Source of the DNA: Pirellulaceae bacterium
GTDB taxonomy: Bacteria; Planctomycetota; Planctomycetia; Pirellulales; Thermoguttaceae
DNA: 52,830 nucleotides
Assembly: GCA_012744395.1 (NCBI GenBank)
Contig: JAAYCB010000314.1
Coordinates: forward strand, 1 to 52,830
Reading direction: 5' to 3'
Below the pieces are notes generated by a model, which worked only from the letters and a program-made list of their open reading frames with translations, was not told where the DNA came from and did no database searches. The position numbers were made by a program, and so were the translations under genes. Below, piece after piece: positions 16,288 to 24,342 of this stretch (the first letter of the stretch is position 1; every line of letters starts with the position of its first letter).

Positions 16288-16653
16288 CACTCGATTCCAT
16301 CAATCAGCCGGGCTGGCCCTGGGGAATGCGGACCGGGATCTGGAGACGCAAGCCGAGCCAAAACGCTCCGCTTCCGTGGAAATCTCCGCGCCAGAGGGCC
16401 CCGCCGAGCCGCGCGCCGGCGCCCCCTCGTCGGAACGCAACCGCCCTTGCAGGCACCTGGGACGCGAAGACCCGCATCCCGCCACTTTCCACAATAAGCC
16501 TTTTCTGCCCCGGTCGTCTAGTGTTTTCTAATTCCTCGGTCCCCTGAAAACAGCGCGTCCCGGCGGCCCAGCCCCGCAGTCGGGTGGTGCGCCGGGACGC
16601 GCCAAACGAAATCGCAACGCAAACGCTCGCCTGCCCTGCCGGTCAGGCAAGAC
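16288..16653. other. Intergenic stretch upstream of gspE
   Basis: About 366 bases with only overlapping short shadow frames. It must hold the promoter of the gspE-M operon, but I see no convincing -10/-35 pair, and no clear terminator for the gene ending at 16654. Confidence 0.5.
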
Positions 16654-17580
16654 TTACGTTGCCGAGCGTCGCGGGCGCTCGCCGCCGCGCTGGCCGCGCT
16701 GGCCGCCACGCTCACCTTCGCGCTGGCCGCCGCGCTCGCCGCCACGCTGAACGCCACGCTCACCGCCGCGCTGGGCGCCACGCTGGGCGCCACGCTCACC
16801 TTCGCGCCCGAAGCCGGCGCGCATCTGTTCCTGGCGGATCTGGGCGATCTTCTCCTCGGACAGCGGCTCACCCATCATCTCGCCGAGTTTCTGCTTTTCG
16901 TCGGCGCTGAGCAGGCCCATCACATCCTTCTGCAATTTCTCGCGGAGTCCGCCCATCTTGCCGCGGAGGCCGGCTCGCTCGTCCTCACTCATGTCGCGAG
17001 CGCCGGCGAACATCTTGCGCATTTCTTCGCGGTTGGCCTCGAATGCGGCGTTGATCTTCGCCGTGGTCTCTTCGCTGAATCCGAGGTCTTTCGCCACGTC
17101 GGGCCGTGTTAGCGCGTTGACGCCGGCCAGTTGGAGTCCGATCTGCTTCAGCCGCTTGACCTTGTCCTGGCCGATAATCTCGGCGATCTTCTTCTCAAGG
17201 GCCTGGGCTCGTTCTTCCGCCTCGGCGCGCATTTTTTCGAAGGCCTTCTGCCGCTCTTCCCGGGACATCTCGCGGAAGTCTCCCATCCCCTCGCGGCCCT
17301 GCCTCATGGCCTCTCCAGCGGCCGTGCGGGCCTTCTCCGCCGTTGCCTCATCGACCCCGGCCTCGGTTCGAGCCGTCTCGGACCGCAACAGCCCCAATGC
17401 GTCACCGCCAAGACCGCCGGGCCGCTGGCCAAAAGCACCAAAACCAGCCGGGCCACCTGGGCCACCCGGGCGGCCCGGGCCCCCGCCCGGCCGACGCGGC
17501 TGGGCCTGTACCGAAACGGCCATGGCCAGGGCACTCAAAAAGAACACTGCCAAAATCCAGAACTGCGGGGATCTCTTCAT
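16654..17580 (-). CDS. Exported helical protein with Arg/Gly-rich repeat tail
   Basis: 308 residues. A clear signal peptide (residues 1-26, ending SVQAQ) is followed by a Pro/Gly-rich stretch (GGGPGRPGGPGGPAGFGAFG), then a charged helical region (about 75-245) with MSREERQKAFEKMRAEAEER and repeated helices of the loose Spy/LTXXQ type (MGLLSADEKQKLGEMMGEPL). The C-terminal 55 residues are near-perfect (Q/E)RGG/ERGxQRG repeats, encoded by tandem DNA around 16675-16805. ATG 17580 has AGGAG eight bases upstream. It is divergent from the EF-hand gene. Planctomycetes have families of such proteins without known function; a periplasmic chaperone-like or nucleic-acid/polyanion-binding role is only conjecture. 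Confidence 0.75.
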   Translation of the reverse strand: MKRSPQFWILAVFFLSALAMAVSVQAQPRRPGGGPGRPGGPGGPAGFGAFGQRPGGLGGDALGLLRSETARTEAGVDEATAEKARTAAGEAMRQGREGMGDFREMSREERQKAFEKMRAEAEERAQALEKKIAEIIGQDKVKRLKQIGLQLAGVNALTRPDVAKDLGFSEETTAKINAAFEANREEMRKMFAGARDMSEDERAGLRGKMGGLREKLQKDVMGLLSADEKQKLGEMMGEPLSEEKIAQIRQEQMRAGFGREGERGAQRGAQRGGERGVQRGGERGGQREGERGGQRGQRGGERPRRSAT

Positions 17581-17807
17581 CGAATCGCTCCTGTCTTGCC
17601 TACCAGCGAAAACTTATCCCCCGGCGTCGCACGCCGCGTCGCCGCACGATCTCTTTAACACCGAGTGGCTGCGACAGTTTCGTCACGGGCCCCCGATTCA
17701 GAACTTTGAGGGCCTGGTGGGGTTTAAGGGAAGGGAGTCGGGCGCGCACAGGCCGGAGGTCCAGCGGCATACCCCCTTTTTTGGCAGGGCGCCCAACCGT
17801 GGAGAGG

Positions 17808-17813
17808 TATAAT
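17808..17813 (+). promoter_or_regulatory. Candidate -10 box for the EF-hand gene
   Basis: A perfect TATAAT lies about 105 bases before the ATG at 17918. A TTGGCA is present at 17781-17786 but 21 bases away, too far for a standard -35, so only the -10 is supported. The 337-base divergent gap 17581-17917 otherwise shows nothing recognisable. Confidence 0.4.
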
Positions 17814-17917
17814 GGGAGGTGGATGGCTCCCCGGCGAGGATCATCGATTGGCATGGAGCTGGAGGCCTGTTTTCCCACAATCGGAAAGGGAAGGACTTGT
17901 TCCAGGGAGACGCGGCC

Positions 17918-19249
17918 ATGAAGAGACTGGCTGAAATCGCACTACTGCTGGCCATTGCAGTCTGGGCCGGTCGGCTGGAGGCTCAGCCACCGTCAAACCG
18001 CGGAGAGCGGGGACGACCTGGCAGTTCAGGGGATCGTGGCGGTTTCAGCCGAGGTGGAGGTGGGGGCTTCCAACGCCCCGGCGGCGGATTTCCTGGCGGA
18101 CCGGGTGGATTCCCCGGCGGAGGGATGCGCGGATCAGGCGGCCCCCCCCGTGGGGACCGTATGGGAGTGGGAGGATTCCCCGGTGGGCCGGGCGGACGTC
18201 CCGGTGGCACCCGTGGCGGTGATCGTAGCGGAGGTCGAGGGACGGGCCCCCCCATGGGCGGTCAGGAGTCGGCCGAGGATCGGTTCGCCCGATTCGAGGG
18301 CATGCTCCGCGGTTTCGACACCAATCGCGATGGCACGATCGACCCCAGGGAAGTCCCCGAGGATCGGCGGCGTTTTCTGACGTTTATCGGAGAGCGGATG
18401 GGCGTGGATTTCAGCAAGCCGGTGGCGATCGACAAGTTGCGGGAGAAGGCCGCCGAGCAGTTCGGCGGCGATAGAAAGAAGAAAGAGCCGGAACCACTCG
18501 TTCCCGGTTTCGGCGTGCCCCAGGAGCCGACGTCCGTGCTGGCCTTCGGCGTCCGCCCGCCGGAGCCCAAGTCTTCCACGTCCGCACGCGGAAGTGCCGC
18601 GCGGCCAGGCGGCGACAACCGGCAAGGAGCCGACCAGGATGCCCGCGCCCAGGGTTTCGCCGACATGATGATCCGGCGCTATGACCGCAATGGCAGCGGC
18701 GCGCTGGAAAAAGACGAATGGGGGGAGCTCCGCGGCGATCCGAACCAGATGGATCGCAATCGCGACGGCAAGATCGATCGCCAGGAATTGGCTGCCCATG
18801 TCGCTTCCTCTATGAACCGTTCTTCGGAAGGGCAAGGCGGGCGCGCGTCGCGCGGCGGCGGGGATGCTCGCCAGGCCCGCAGCGACGACGAAAAAGACTC
18901 CGCCCGGAGATCCTACCGGTTTCTCTCACCGGCCGAGAGGCTACCCGAGGGGCTCCCCGACTGGTTCGCCGAGCGCGATGCCAACCAGGACGGCCAGGTG
19001 ACGATGGCCGAATTCACCGATTCCTGGACGGAAGGGAAGGCCCGCGAATTCACGCGATACGACTTGAGTGGCGACGGTCGGATAACGCCGGAAGAATGTC
19101 TCCAGGCGATGCAGATGCCGGAAACCCAGTCCACCGTTCCGGAGGGTCCTCCTCCGGCGGATGGGCAAGGCAGTCCCGCTCCGGCCGGCGAGACCAAACC
19201 TGGAGAGAAGACCGACTCGGGCGGCGCAAAGCCCTGGTGGATGTCTTGA
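17918..19249 (+). CDS. Exported five-EF-hand protein
   Basis: 443 residues from ATG 17918 with GGGAGA seven bases upstream; an earlier in-frame GTG or ATG gives no signal peptide. Signal peptide at 1-24 (ending RLEAQ), then about 90 residues of Gly/Arg/Pro low complexity. Five EF-hand calcium loops follow: DTNRDGTIDPRE (about 134), DRNGSGALEKDE (about 256), DRNRDGKIDRQE (about 278), DANQDGQVTMAE (about 354) and DLSGDGRITPEE (about 381). All carry the acidic 1, 3, 5 and 12 positions except the second, which has Asn3-Ser5. The tail is Pro-rich. Bacterial proteins of this type are abundant in planctomycetes and presumed to be calcium-binding envelope proteins; no enzymatic domain is visible. Confidence 0.82.
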   Translation: MKRLAEIALLLAIAVWAGRLEAQPPSNRGERGRPGSSGDRGGFSRGGGGGFQRPGGGFPGGPGGFPGGGMRGSGGPPRGDRMGVGGFPGGPGGRPGGTRGGDRSGGRGTGPPMGGQESAEDRFARFEGMLRGFDTNRDGTIDPREVPEDRRRFLTFIGERMGVDFSKPVAIDKLREKAAEQFGGDRKKKEPEPLVPGFGVPQEPTSVLAFGVRPPEPKSSTSARGSAARPGGDNRQGADQDARAQGFADMMIRRYDRNGSGALEKDEWGELRGDPNQMDRNRDGKIDRQELAAHVASSMNRSSEGQGGRASRGGGDARQARSDDEKDSARRSYRFLSPAERLPEGLPDWFAERDANQDGQVTMAEFTDSWTEGKAREFTRYDLSGDGRITPEECLQAMQMPETQSTVPEGPPPADGQGSPAPAGETKPGEKTDSGGAKPWWMS

Positions 19250-19271
19250 CCCGCGGCGCCGCCCGCTCGGT

Positions 19272-20414
19272 CTAGCGATTCATCGAGTCGGAGAGCGCCA
19301 CGGCCGGCGGCACAAACAGAAACAGCGGCAGCCAGGCCCCCATCGCCGGGCTGACCCAATAGATCTCGCCGAGGTGCCGGCAGACAATCGTCACGAGCAT
19401 GAACAGCGCGACAACCACCGCGCAGAGGCCGATCGCCGCGAAGACGTTGCGGCTGTCGCGGCGAAGCACCAGCGGGAGCCCAAGAAACAGCAGCGTGATG
19501 TCGAGAAACGGCTGAACCAGCCGCGAATGGATCGCGACGCGCACATCGGCTCCGAAGTCCAGGCTCGGGTTGCGCAGCCCGCGGATGAGTTGCAGCGTCG
19601 ACGAAAACTCGCGCCAGGAGGCCCCGCCGGCGAGCTGCTCGAACGTCACATCGCTGACAACGAAACACTCGCTCGGCTTGAGCCACGCCGGCGCGTCGCG
19701 CGGCGTGATCACGATCGGTTTTCCGTCGATCGCCAGTGATTCCTTGTCGGCGAGATCGGCCGGCTTGGATACCCCCCGCAGCAGGTAGCCGCCCGGACGA
19801 TCTGCCGTCGGCGCGCGGTAATAGGCATTCTCCGCGATCAGGTGCTGGCCATAGCGATCGAGCGGCGAGGGGGTTGGCAAGTGGAAGTCGGGCTTGCTGA
19901 TCCGCTGCTTATCGCTGAACGTCCGTTCGCCGCGAAAGAGGATTTCCGTCGCGTTGTCGTGCATCGGCAGAAGGGGTTGGCCGACGTTGCCGAGGATGTC
20001 CTGGGGACGGCGAGACAGCGGCTCGCGGAACCGCGGAATGACCACTTCGCGGCTGCCCGCCGCAAGGCCGGTAACGGCAATCGCCGCGCTGACGACCGGC
20101 ACAGCGACCCTTGTGCGGGCGATTCCCGCCGCCATCAAGGCGGTCAGCTCGTTGTGGCGTTGGATCCACGTGACCGTGAACATCGACGCGACCAGGGCGA
20201 TCAGCCCCGCCGTACGATCGAAGAACAGCAATGCGCGATAGCCGTAGTGCGACCCGATCAAACCGAGCACGCTACCGTGCGTTTTTCCGTAACGGAGGAA
20301 CTCTTCGAGGTTCGTGAATACGTCGAAAACCACAAACAGCCCGAAAAGGCTGAAATAACAGATCAGAAACGTGGAGAGAAACTGCCGCAGCATGTAGCGA
20401 TCGATGATCCGCAT
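19272..20414 (-). CDS. lptG: LptF/LptG-family LPS export permease
   Basis: 380 residues from ATG 20414 (MRIIDRYMLRQFLSTFLICY), the classical start of YjgP/YjgQ proteins; the longer frame to 20561 has no reasonable leader. It has membrane segments at about 12-35, 55-75 and 95-120, a large periplasmic beta-jellyroll part (about 130-280), and three C-terminal segments (VQPFLDITLLFLGLPLVLRR; FAAIGLCAVVVALFMLVTIV; WLPLFLFVPPAVAL). With LptB2 the family extracts lipopolysaccharide from the inner membrane. Usually LptF and LptG occur as a pair; only one is present here, and F versus G cannot be told with certainty. It is convergent with the EF-hand gene, 22 bases apart. Confidence 0.85.
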   Translation of the reverse strand: MRIIDRYMLRQFLSTFLICYFSLFGLFVVFDVFTNLEEFLRYGKTHGSVLGLIGSHYGYRALLFFDRTAGLIALVASMFTVTWIQRHNELTALMAAGIARTRVAVPVVSAAIAVTGLAAGSREVVIPRFREPLSRRPQDILGNVGQPLLPMHDNATEILFRGERTFSDKQRISKPDFHLPTPSPLDRYGQHLIAENAYYRAPTADRPGGYLLRGVSKPADLADKESLAIDGKPIVITPRDAPAWLKPSECFVVSDVTFEQLAGGASWREFSSTLQLIRGLRNPSLDFGADVRVAIHSRLVQPFLDITLLFLGLPLVLRRDSRNVFAAIGLCAVVVALFMLVTIVCRHLGEIYWVSPAMGAWLPLFLFVPPAVALSDSMNR

Positions 20415-20734
20415 GGTCAACTCGTCATCCAGTGACTCGCCTCGCGAGAGGCCAATTCGCACTTGCCTTGGCGGCGTGCCGGGCCGAGGGGCCGATAGCC
20501 GGCCGGCCCGGCAACAGCTTGCGGGAAACGGCGGCAGGGTGAGAATCCGGCAGGGCAGCATAGGACAGCCCGGGCGTTCGCGTCAAGATGCATCATTCCG
20601 CCCGCCCGTAGGAGGGGCGTTCCGGCCCGTCGCGTCGCCGTGTGGTTGGCGTTCGGTGGGGCAGCGCTAGCGGATTGGCCGCGCGGAGTCATCCGGCGCC
20701 CGGCGACGTCGTCAGCGATTCCGACGACACCGGA

Positions 20735-20757
20735 TGGGCCCGCTCTGCACCACCCTA
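20735..20757 (-). repeat. TAGGGTGGTGC(A/G)GAGCGGGCCCA element, copy 1
   Basis: The minus strand reads TAGGGTGGTGCAGAGCGGGC; the same word with one change occurs at 23338-23364 on the plus strand, and GTAGGGTGGT also at 3486-3495. It lies in the 401-base gap between lptG and comF, in which nothing else is recognisable. Confidence 0.6.
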
Positions 20758-20815
20758 GCGGTGCGTTTTCGGGCGGAAGCCCTTGCCACATCGCGGCCTC
20801 TGCGGGCAGAATGAG

Positions 20816-21631
20816 ATGCGGAAATCCACTCATCCGGTCTGCTCGAAGCACCGCCCGGGGAGTCTCTCCGTGATCCGCATCGGTGATCGCTTGTCACGAG
20901 CCGTGCGCCGGCTGGCACGATCGGCGGCGGACGTGTTGTTCCCGCCTCGCTGCGTGCGATGCGCCGTCGATCTGGCAGCGTCCTGGCCGATTCTGCTCTG
21001 CACGGAATGCGCGGAGCAACTGACCGCTTCCGGCGAGGCAAGTTGCCGGCGTTGTGGAGCATGGCGAGCCGCCAGCCGGGGCGACGCCTCCTCGTGTGGG
21101 GAGTGCCAGTCGGCGCGGCTCGAGTTCGACGCAGTCATGTCGCTCGGACCGTACCGAGGCGCATTGCGGGAGGCGATCCTGGAGATGAAGCGACCGCAAG
21201 GAGAGCCCCTGTCTGCCGCCGTGGCGGGGCTCTTGGCGGCACGCAGGGGCGAACAGATCCGCTCCTTCGAGCCGGACGGCATTGTGCCGGTGCCGATGTT
21301 TTGGAGGCGGCGAATGTGGCGTGGGACCAACAGCGCCGAGCTGTTGGCAACGGAAATCGGCCGCATTTTGAACATTCCGGTTGTGCCGGGGCTGGTGGTC
21401 AGAACGCGCAACACAATTCCGCAAAAGGACTTAAGCTCACGCCAACGTTTTCAGAACGTTCGCGGCGCCTTCCGCATTGGCAAAGGCTACGGTTTAGGGG
21501 AAGCCAGAATTGTCGTCGTGGACGATGTACTCACCACGGGCGCAACCTGTGGCGAAGTAGCCAAAACCTTGAAAAAGGCCGGTGCGGCTGGCGTGGCCGT
21601 CGTGGTCGCCGGGCGTGCCGGGCAGGACTGA
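20816..21631 (+). CDS. comF: ComF-family phosphoribosyltransferase-like protein
   Basis: 271 residues from ATG 20816; the exact start is unsure because GTG 20870 is also possible and neither has a strong ribosome site. The N-terminal zinc-ribbon has Cys pairs CVRC, CTEC, CRRC and CGEC (about residues 40-100). A type I phosphoribosyltransferase domain follows, with VPVPMFWRRRMWRGTN-type substrate loop and the PRPP motif IVVVDDVLTTGATC near 235. ComF proteins act in DNA uptake in competent bacteria, and a ComM/YifB-like gene starts at the window's right end. In many bacteria the biochemical role remains unknown. Confidence 0.88.
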   Translation: MRKSTHPVCSKHRPGSLSVIRIGDRLSRAVRRLARSAADVLFPPRCVRCAVDLAASWPILLCTECAEQLTASGEASCRRCGAWRAASRGDASSCGECQSARLEFDAVMSLGPYRGALREAILEMKRPQGEPLSAAVAGLLAARRGEQIRSFEPDGIVPVPMFWRRRMWRGTNSAELLATEIGRILNIPVVPGLVVRTRNTIPQKDLSSRQRFQNVRGAFRIGKGYGLGEARIVVVDDVLTTGATCGEVAKTLKKAGAAGVAVVVAGRAGQD

Positions 21632-21686
21632 CCGGCTGGCCGCTCGTCGGTTCGAGGCACAGAAGGACTGCTCGGAAGGCTGACAG

Positions 21687-22454
21687 ATGAAGCGCGGACA
21701 AGACGAGACGGCCACGCGGCTCCACCCTTTTCGGACGGCTGTCCTGCGCGGCCTGGGCGTCGCCCTTCCGCCCCTGCTGACGATCGGGATCTTCATCTGG
21801 GCGGGCAGATTCGTTTACGAAAACCTGGCCGCCCCGGTAATCTCGTTGACGACGGACTATATCGGCGTCAAGCCCGTATACGCCATCCCGTGTATTCTCT
21901 CGCTGTTCCTTCTCGTTCTCTACCTGCTCGGCAAGTTCGTGGCCGTTCGGCTCGGGTGGATCTTCTGGACGCTCTTCGAACGCGGGATCGATCGGGTTCC
22001 CCTGGTGCGGAATGTCTACGGGGCCGTCAAGCAGGTCAGCGATTTCGTCCTCAGCGAGCGCGAAATCGAGTATTCTCGCGTCGTTGCCGTCGAATGGCCA
22101 CGGCGGGGAATCTGGTCGCTGGCACTGGTCACCAGCGAGAGCATGGTCGATATCGAGGCCGCCGCCAACGAACCGGTCCTCGCCGTGCTGATCCCGACCT
22201 CGCCCATGCCGATGACCGGTTTCACCCTGACGATCAAGAAGAGCGAGGCGATCGACCTGAACATCACGTTCGACGAGGCGATCCAGTTCGTCGTCAGTTG
22301 CGGCGTCGTCATACCGCCGAAGCAACTGCGGCGGATGACGACCGGCGAGCCGGGCCTCGCAGCGTCGACGCGGGCGGCCGCGGCTCCCGAGGACGCCCTC
22401 GATATCTCGGCCGATGCAGCGCGCGAGGCGCCTCCAGAAGACGAAACGCTCTAG
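21687..22454 (+). CDS. DUF502 family membrane protein
   Basis: 255 residues. Two membrane helices: about 20-42 (GLGVALPPLLTIGIFIWAG) and about 64-86 (IPCILSLFLLVLYLLGKFVA). The family landmark region IDRVPLVRNVYGAVKQVSDF follows, then a soluble domain with LVTSESMVDIEAAANEPVLA and FTLTIKKSEAIDLNITFDEA, and an Ala-rich tail. This matches the DUF502 (PF04367-type) pattern in length and order. Function unknown; proteins of the family have been linked to membrane trafficking in plants and are widespread in bacteria. It lies 55 bases after comF on the same strand, possibly cotranscribed. Confidence 0.85.
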   Translation: MKRGQDETATRLHPFRTAVLRGLGVALPPLLTIGIFIWAGRFVYENLAAPVISLTTDYIGVKPVYAIPCILSLFLLVLYLLGKFVAVRLGWIFWTLFERGIDRVPLVRNVYGAVKQVSDFVLSEREIEYSRVVAVEWPRRGIWSLALVTSESMVDIEAAANEPVLAVLIPTSPMPMTGFTLTIKKSEAIDLNITFDEAIQFVVSCGVVIPPKQLRRMTTGEPGLAASTRAAAAPEDALDISADAAREAPPEDETL

Positions 22455-22527
22455 AGAATGAGGCCGTCAACGGTTGGGTTTCGCGAATCGGTCCATGCCG
22501 CCGCTACCTTGCGCATTCCGGGTGGGC

Positions 22528-22533
22528 TATAAT
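22528..22533 (+). promoter_or_regulatory. Candidate -10 box for the methyltransferase gene
   Basis: A perfect TATAAT within GGGCTATAATCC, 71 bases before the GTG start at 22604. No good -35 at 16-18 bases (TACCTT at 17). Sequence prediction only. Confidence 0.4.
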
Positions 22534-22603
22534 CCTCCCAACCCGTTTTACCCCCTCGTGCCGGGCCTGCGGGCCCCGCGTCGTTTGTCAGGAGAGTTGC
22601 ATC

Positions 22604-23341
22604 GTGTTTCACTTCAGAGTTGCCGTCGCTTCCGCGCTGGTTTGCCTCGGGATGGTTGCCTTGGCCCGACCCGCGGAGAAACCAGCGGGGACACCGTCGG
22701 GCTTGAGCCGCGAGCAGTCGCTGCCAAGCCGCTACCCCTTCGTGGTCGAGGACGCATTGCGGCACTGCCAACCGAGCAAGGGTTTCTGGGTCGACCTGGG
22801 GGCGGGCAAAGGCCAGGTGGCGATCCCGCTGATCGAGGCCACGGGCAATGCCGTGGTGATGCTCGATCCGAACGCCGAGGCGCTCTCGGCGGGACTCCGG
22901 GCCGCTCGCCAGAAAGGGCTGGAAGACCGGCTGTCGGCGGTTGTGGGAGTGGCCGAAAAGATGCCGTTCCCCGATGGGTCCGTCGACCTGGTGATCAGCC
23001 GCGGATCGATCTTCTTCTGGGAGGACCCCGCTGCGGGACTCCGCGAAGTGGCTCGCGTCTTGCGCCCGGGAGGCAAGGCTTACATCGGCGGCGGGGCCGG
23101 CAGCGGCTTTCCGCAGTGGGCCGCTGAGGAGCTGATCAAGGGTCGCCAGGCCAGGCTGCACGGCAGCGAGGCGGCGAAATGGCAGCGGTTCGTCGAACTT
23201 CGCCGCCCTCAGCAGATGCAGACATGGGCTGAAGCCGCGGACATGAAGGAATTCACCGTGATGGGCAAAGGGGCGATCAGCGCTGAAGACCCTCGCGTCG
23301 GCCAAGGGGTTTGGCTGCTCTACGAAAAGAAGACGCTGTAG
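22604..23341 (+). CDS. Class I SAM-dependent methyltransferase with apparent signal peptide
   Basis: 245 residues from GTG 22604, chosen because AGGAGA (22590-22595) lies eight bases before it. The first about 24 residues (FHFRVAVASALVCLGMVALA) look like a signal peptide or anchor. The Rossmann methyltransferase follows: motif I FWVDLGAGKGQVAIPL (about 60-75), acidic end of strand 2 VVMLDPNAE, motif with AEKMPFPDGSVDLVISRGS, and motif V LREVARVLRPGGKAYIGGG. This matches the UbiE/Methyltransf_11 group. SAM is cytoplasmic, so an exported enzyme would be odd; the N terminus may be a membrane anchor. Substrate unknown. The stop codon overlaps a dispersed repeat. Confidence 0.8.
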   Translation: MFHFRVAVASALVCLGMVALARPAEKPAGTPSGLSREQSLPSRYPFVVEDALRHCQPSKGFWVDLGAGKGQVAIPLIEATGNAVVMLDPNAEALSAGLRAARQKGLEDRLSAVVGVAEKMPFPDGSVDLVISRGSIFFWEDPAAGLREVARVLRPGGKAYIGGGAGSGFPQWAAEELIKGRQARLHGSEAAKWQRFVELRRPQQMQTWAEAADMKEFTVMGKGAISAEDPRVGQGVWLLYEKKTL

Positions 23342-23364
23342 GGTGGTGCGGAGCGGGCCCACCC
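23338..23364 (+). repeat. GTAGGGTGGTGCGGAGCGGGC element, copy 2
   Basis: It begins inside the methyltransferase stop codon (TAG at 23339-23341). It matches the minus-strand element at 20735-20757 over about 23 bases with one mismatch. Confidence 0.6.
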
Positions 23365-24002
23365 GAACCGGTTGGCTGGGCACATCCGGCCGCTGCGAAG
23401 CGGATAATTCCACACGACCAGAACGGCAGCGCCGCCCCACGCAAGTGGGGCGCAAACCGTCCATGGCGACGCCGGTGGTCCGCGGCGCCCGGCGGTGGCA
23501 ATGCCGACATCGCCCCCGGCGATCCGCGTGACGGCAATCCGGCATACGAAGAAATGGCTCGCGTTGGCCCACTCCAGGTCGTTACGCCCTCGCCGAAATG
23601 CGCAAAGCGCGCATTACCGCCATGTTTTCCTGTTTATCCAGTCTAGTTTGTCCCGATAGACAATGTGTACTTCGTGCTTTCTGTTTGGACTAGACCGTAT
23701 CGGTGTGGACGTGCCGTCCTTCGCCGGTCGTGAATCGTCGGCCGGCATGAGGACGCACCGCCGTCCGATGCGTGACTTGAAACGGAAACCGCGCCAACCG
23801 ACCGTGTTTCAGGGTGAGAGTACGCCACAGGCCCACGGTGGGTCGGCAGGGTTCGGGCCAGGAGTCTGCTCAGGGGGAATTTTGCGGGAGTCTGCGCGGC
23901 TGGAGGCCGCGTCGCGCTTCTGTGCGGGCAGACCCGATTGTAAGGGAGAGTCGAGCGGCTGGTGGCACCCTCGACGCCCAAGAAGTCAAGAAGGAGGCAT
24001 CG
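23365..24002. other. Long gap and csrA leader
   Basis: 638 bases without a supported gene; the frames here are shadows of each other. The last part forms the leader of csrA. It holds several purine-rich GGA words (such as GGGGGAATTTTGCGGGAG near 23874-23892) and ends with AAGGAGGCATCG before the ATG, which could let CsrA bind its own message. I saw no structured RNA I could name. Confidence 0.4.
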
Positions 24003-24212
24003 ATGCTAGTGTTGTCGAGGCAGCGCGACGAGAGCATCATTATCGGCGACAACATTGTCGTGACGATTGTCGATATTCGCGGGGACAAGGTTCGGTTGGG
24101 AATCAACGCGCCAAGCGAGATTCCTGTGCACCGGCGGGAAATCCACGAGGCGATCCTCCGCGAAAACCAGCGCGCCGCCTCGCTGGAGACAAGTCAGCCG
24201 AAACAGACGTAA
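24003..24212 (+). CDS. csrA: Carbon storage regulator CsrA
   Basis: 69 residues. It begins MLVLSRQRDESIIIGDNIVV, the conserved start of the CsrA/RsmA family, and continues through VRLGINAP and the RNA-binding strand SEIPVHRREIHEAI with the key Arg-rich VHRRE. Length is typical (61-75 residues). CsrA is a dimeric RNA-binding protein that represses or activates translation by binding GGA motifs. The ribosome site AGGAGG at 23991-23996 itself contains GGA, consistent with self-regulation, which is inference. The C-terminal tail is short and polar. Neighbour mqnD follows after 130 bases. Confidence 0.97.
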   Translation: MLVLSRQRDESIIIGDNIVVTIVDIRGDKVRLGINAPSEIPVHRREIHEAILRENQRAASLETSQPKQT

Positions 24213-24342
24213 GAGATGATCCCAGCCGGTCTTCCGGCGTTGAGTGATCCTGGATGATTCCACGGGATTGCCGCGGCGCGGCAATCCCCCCTCACCGCCG
24301 CCTGCCGGGCATTCTCCGACCTCCTGAATAGACGAGCTTCCC

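Noticed and set aside
23700..23990. A structured RNA (RNase P-like or riboswitch) upstream of csrA
   Set aside because: A few words looked familiar (GTGAGAGTACGCC), but the conserved core of RNase P or any riboswitch could not be traced.
23663..24247. 194-codon plus-strand frame running over csrA
   Set aside because: Out of frame with csrA, which is unmistakable; no motif in this frame.
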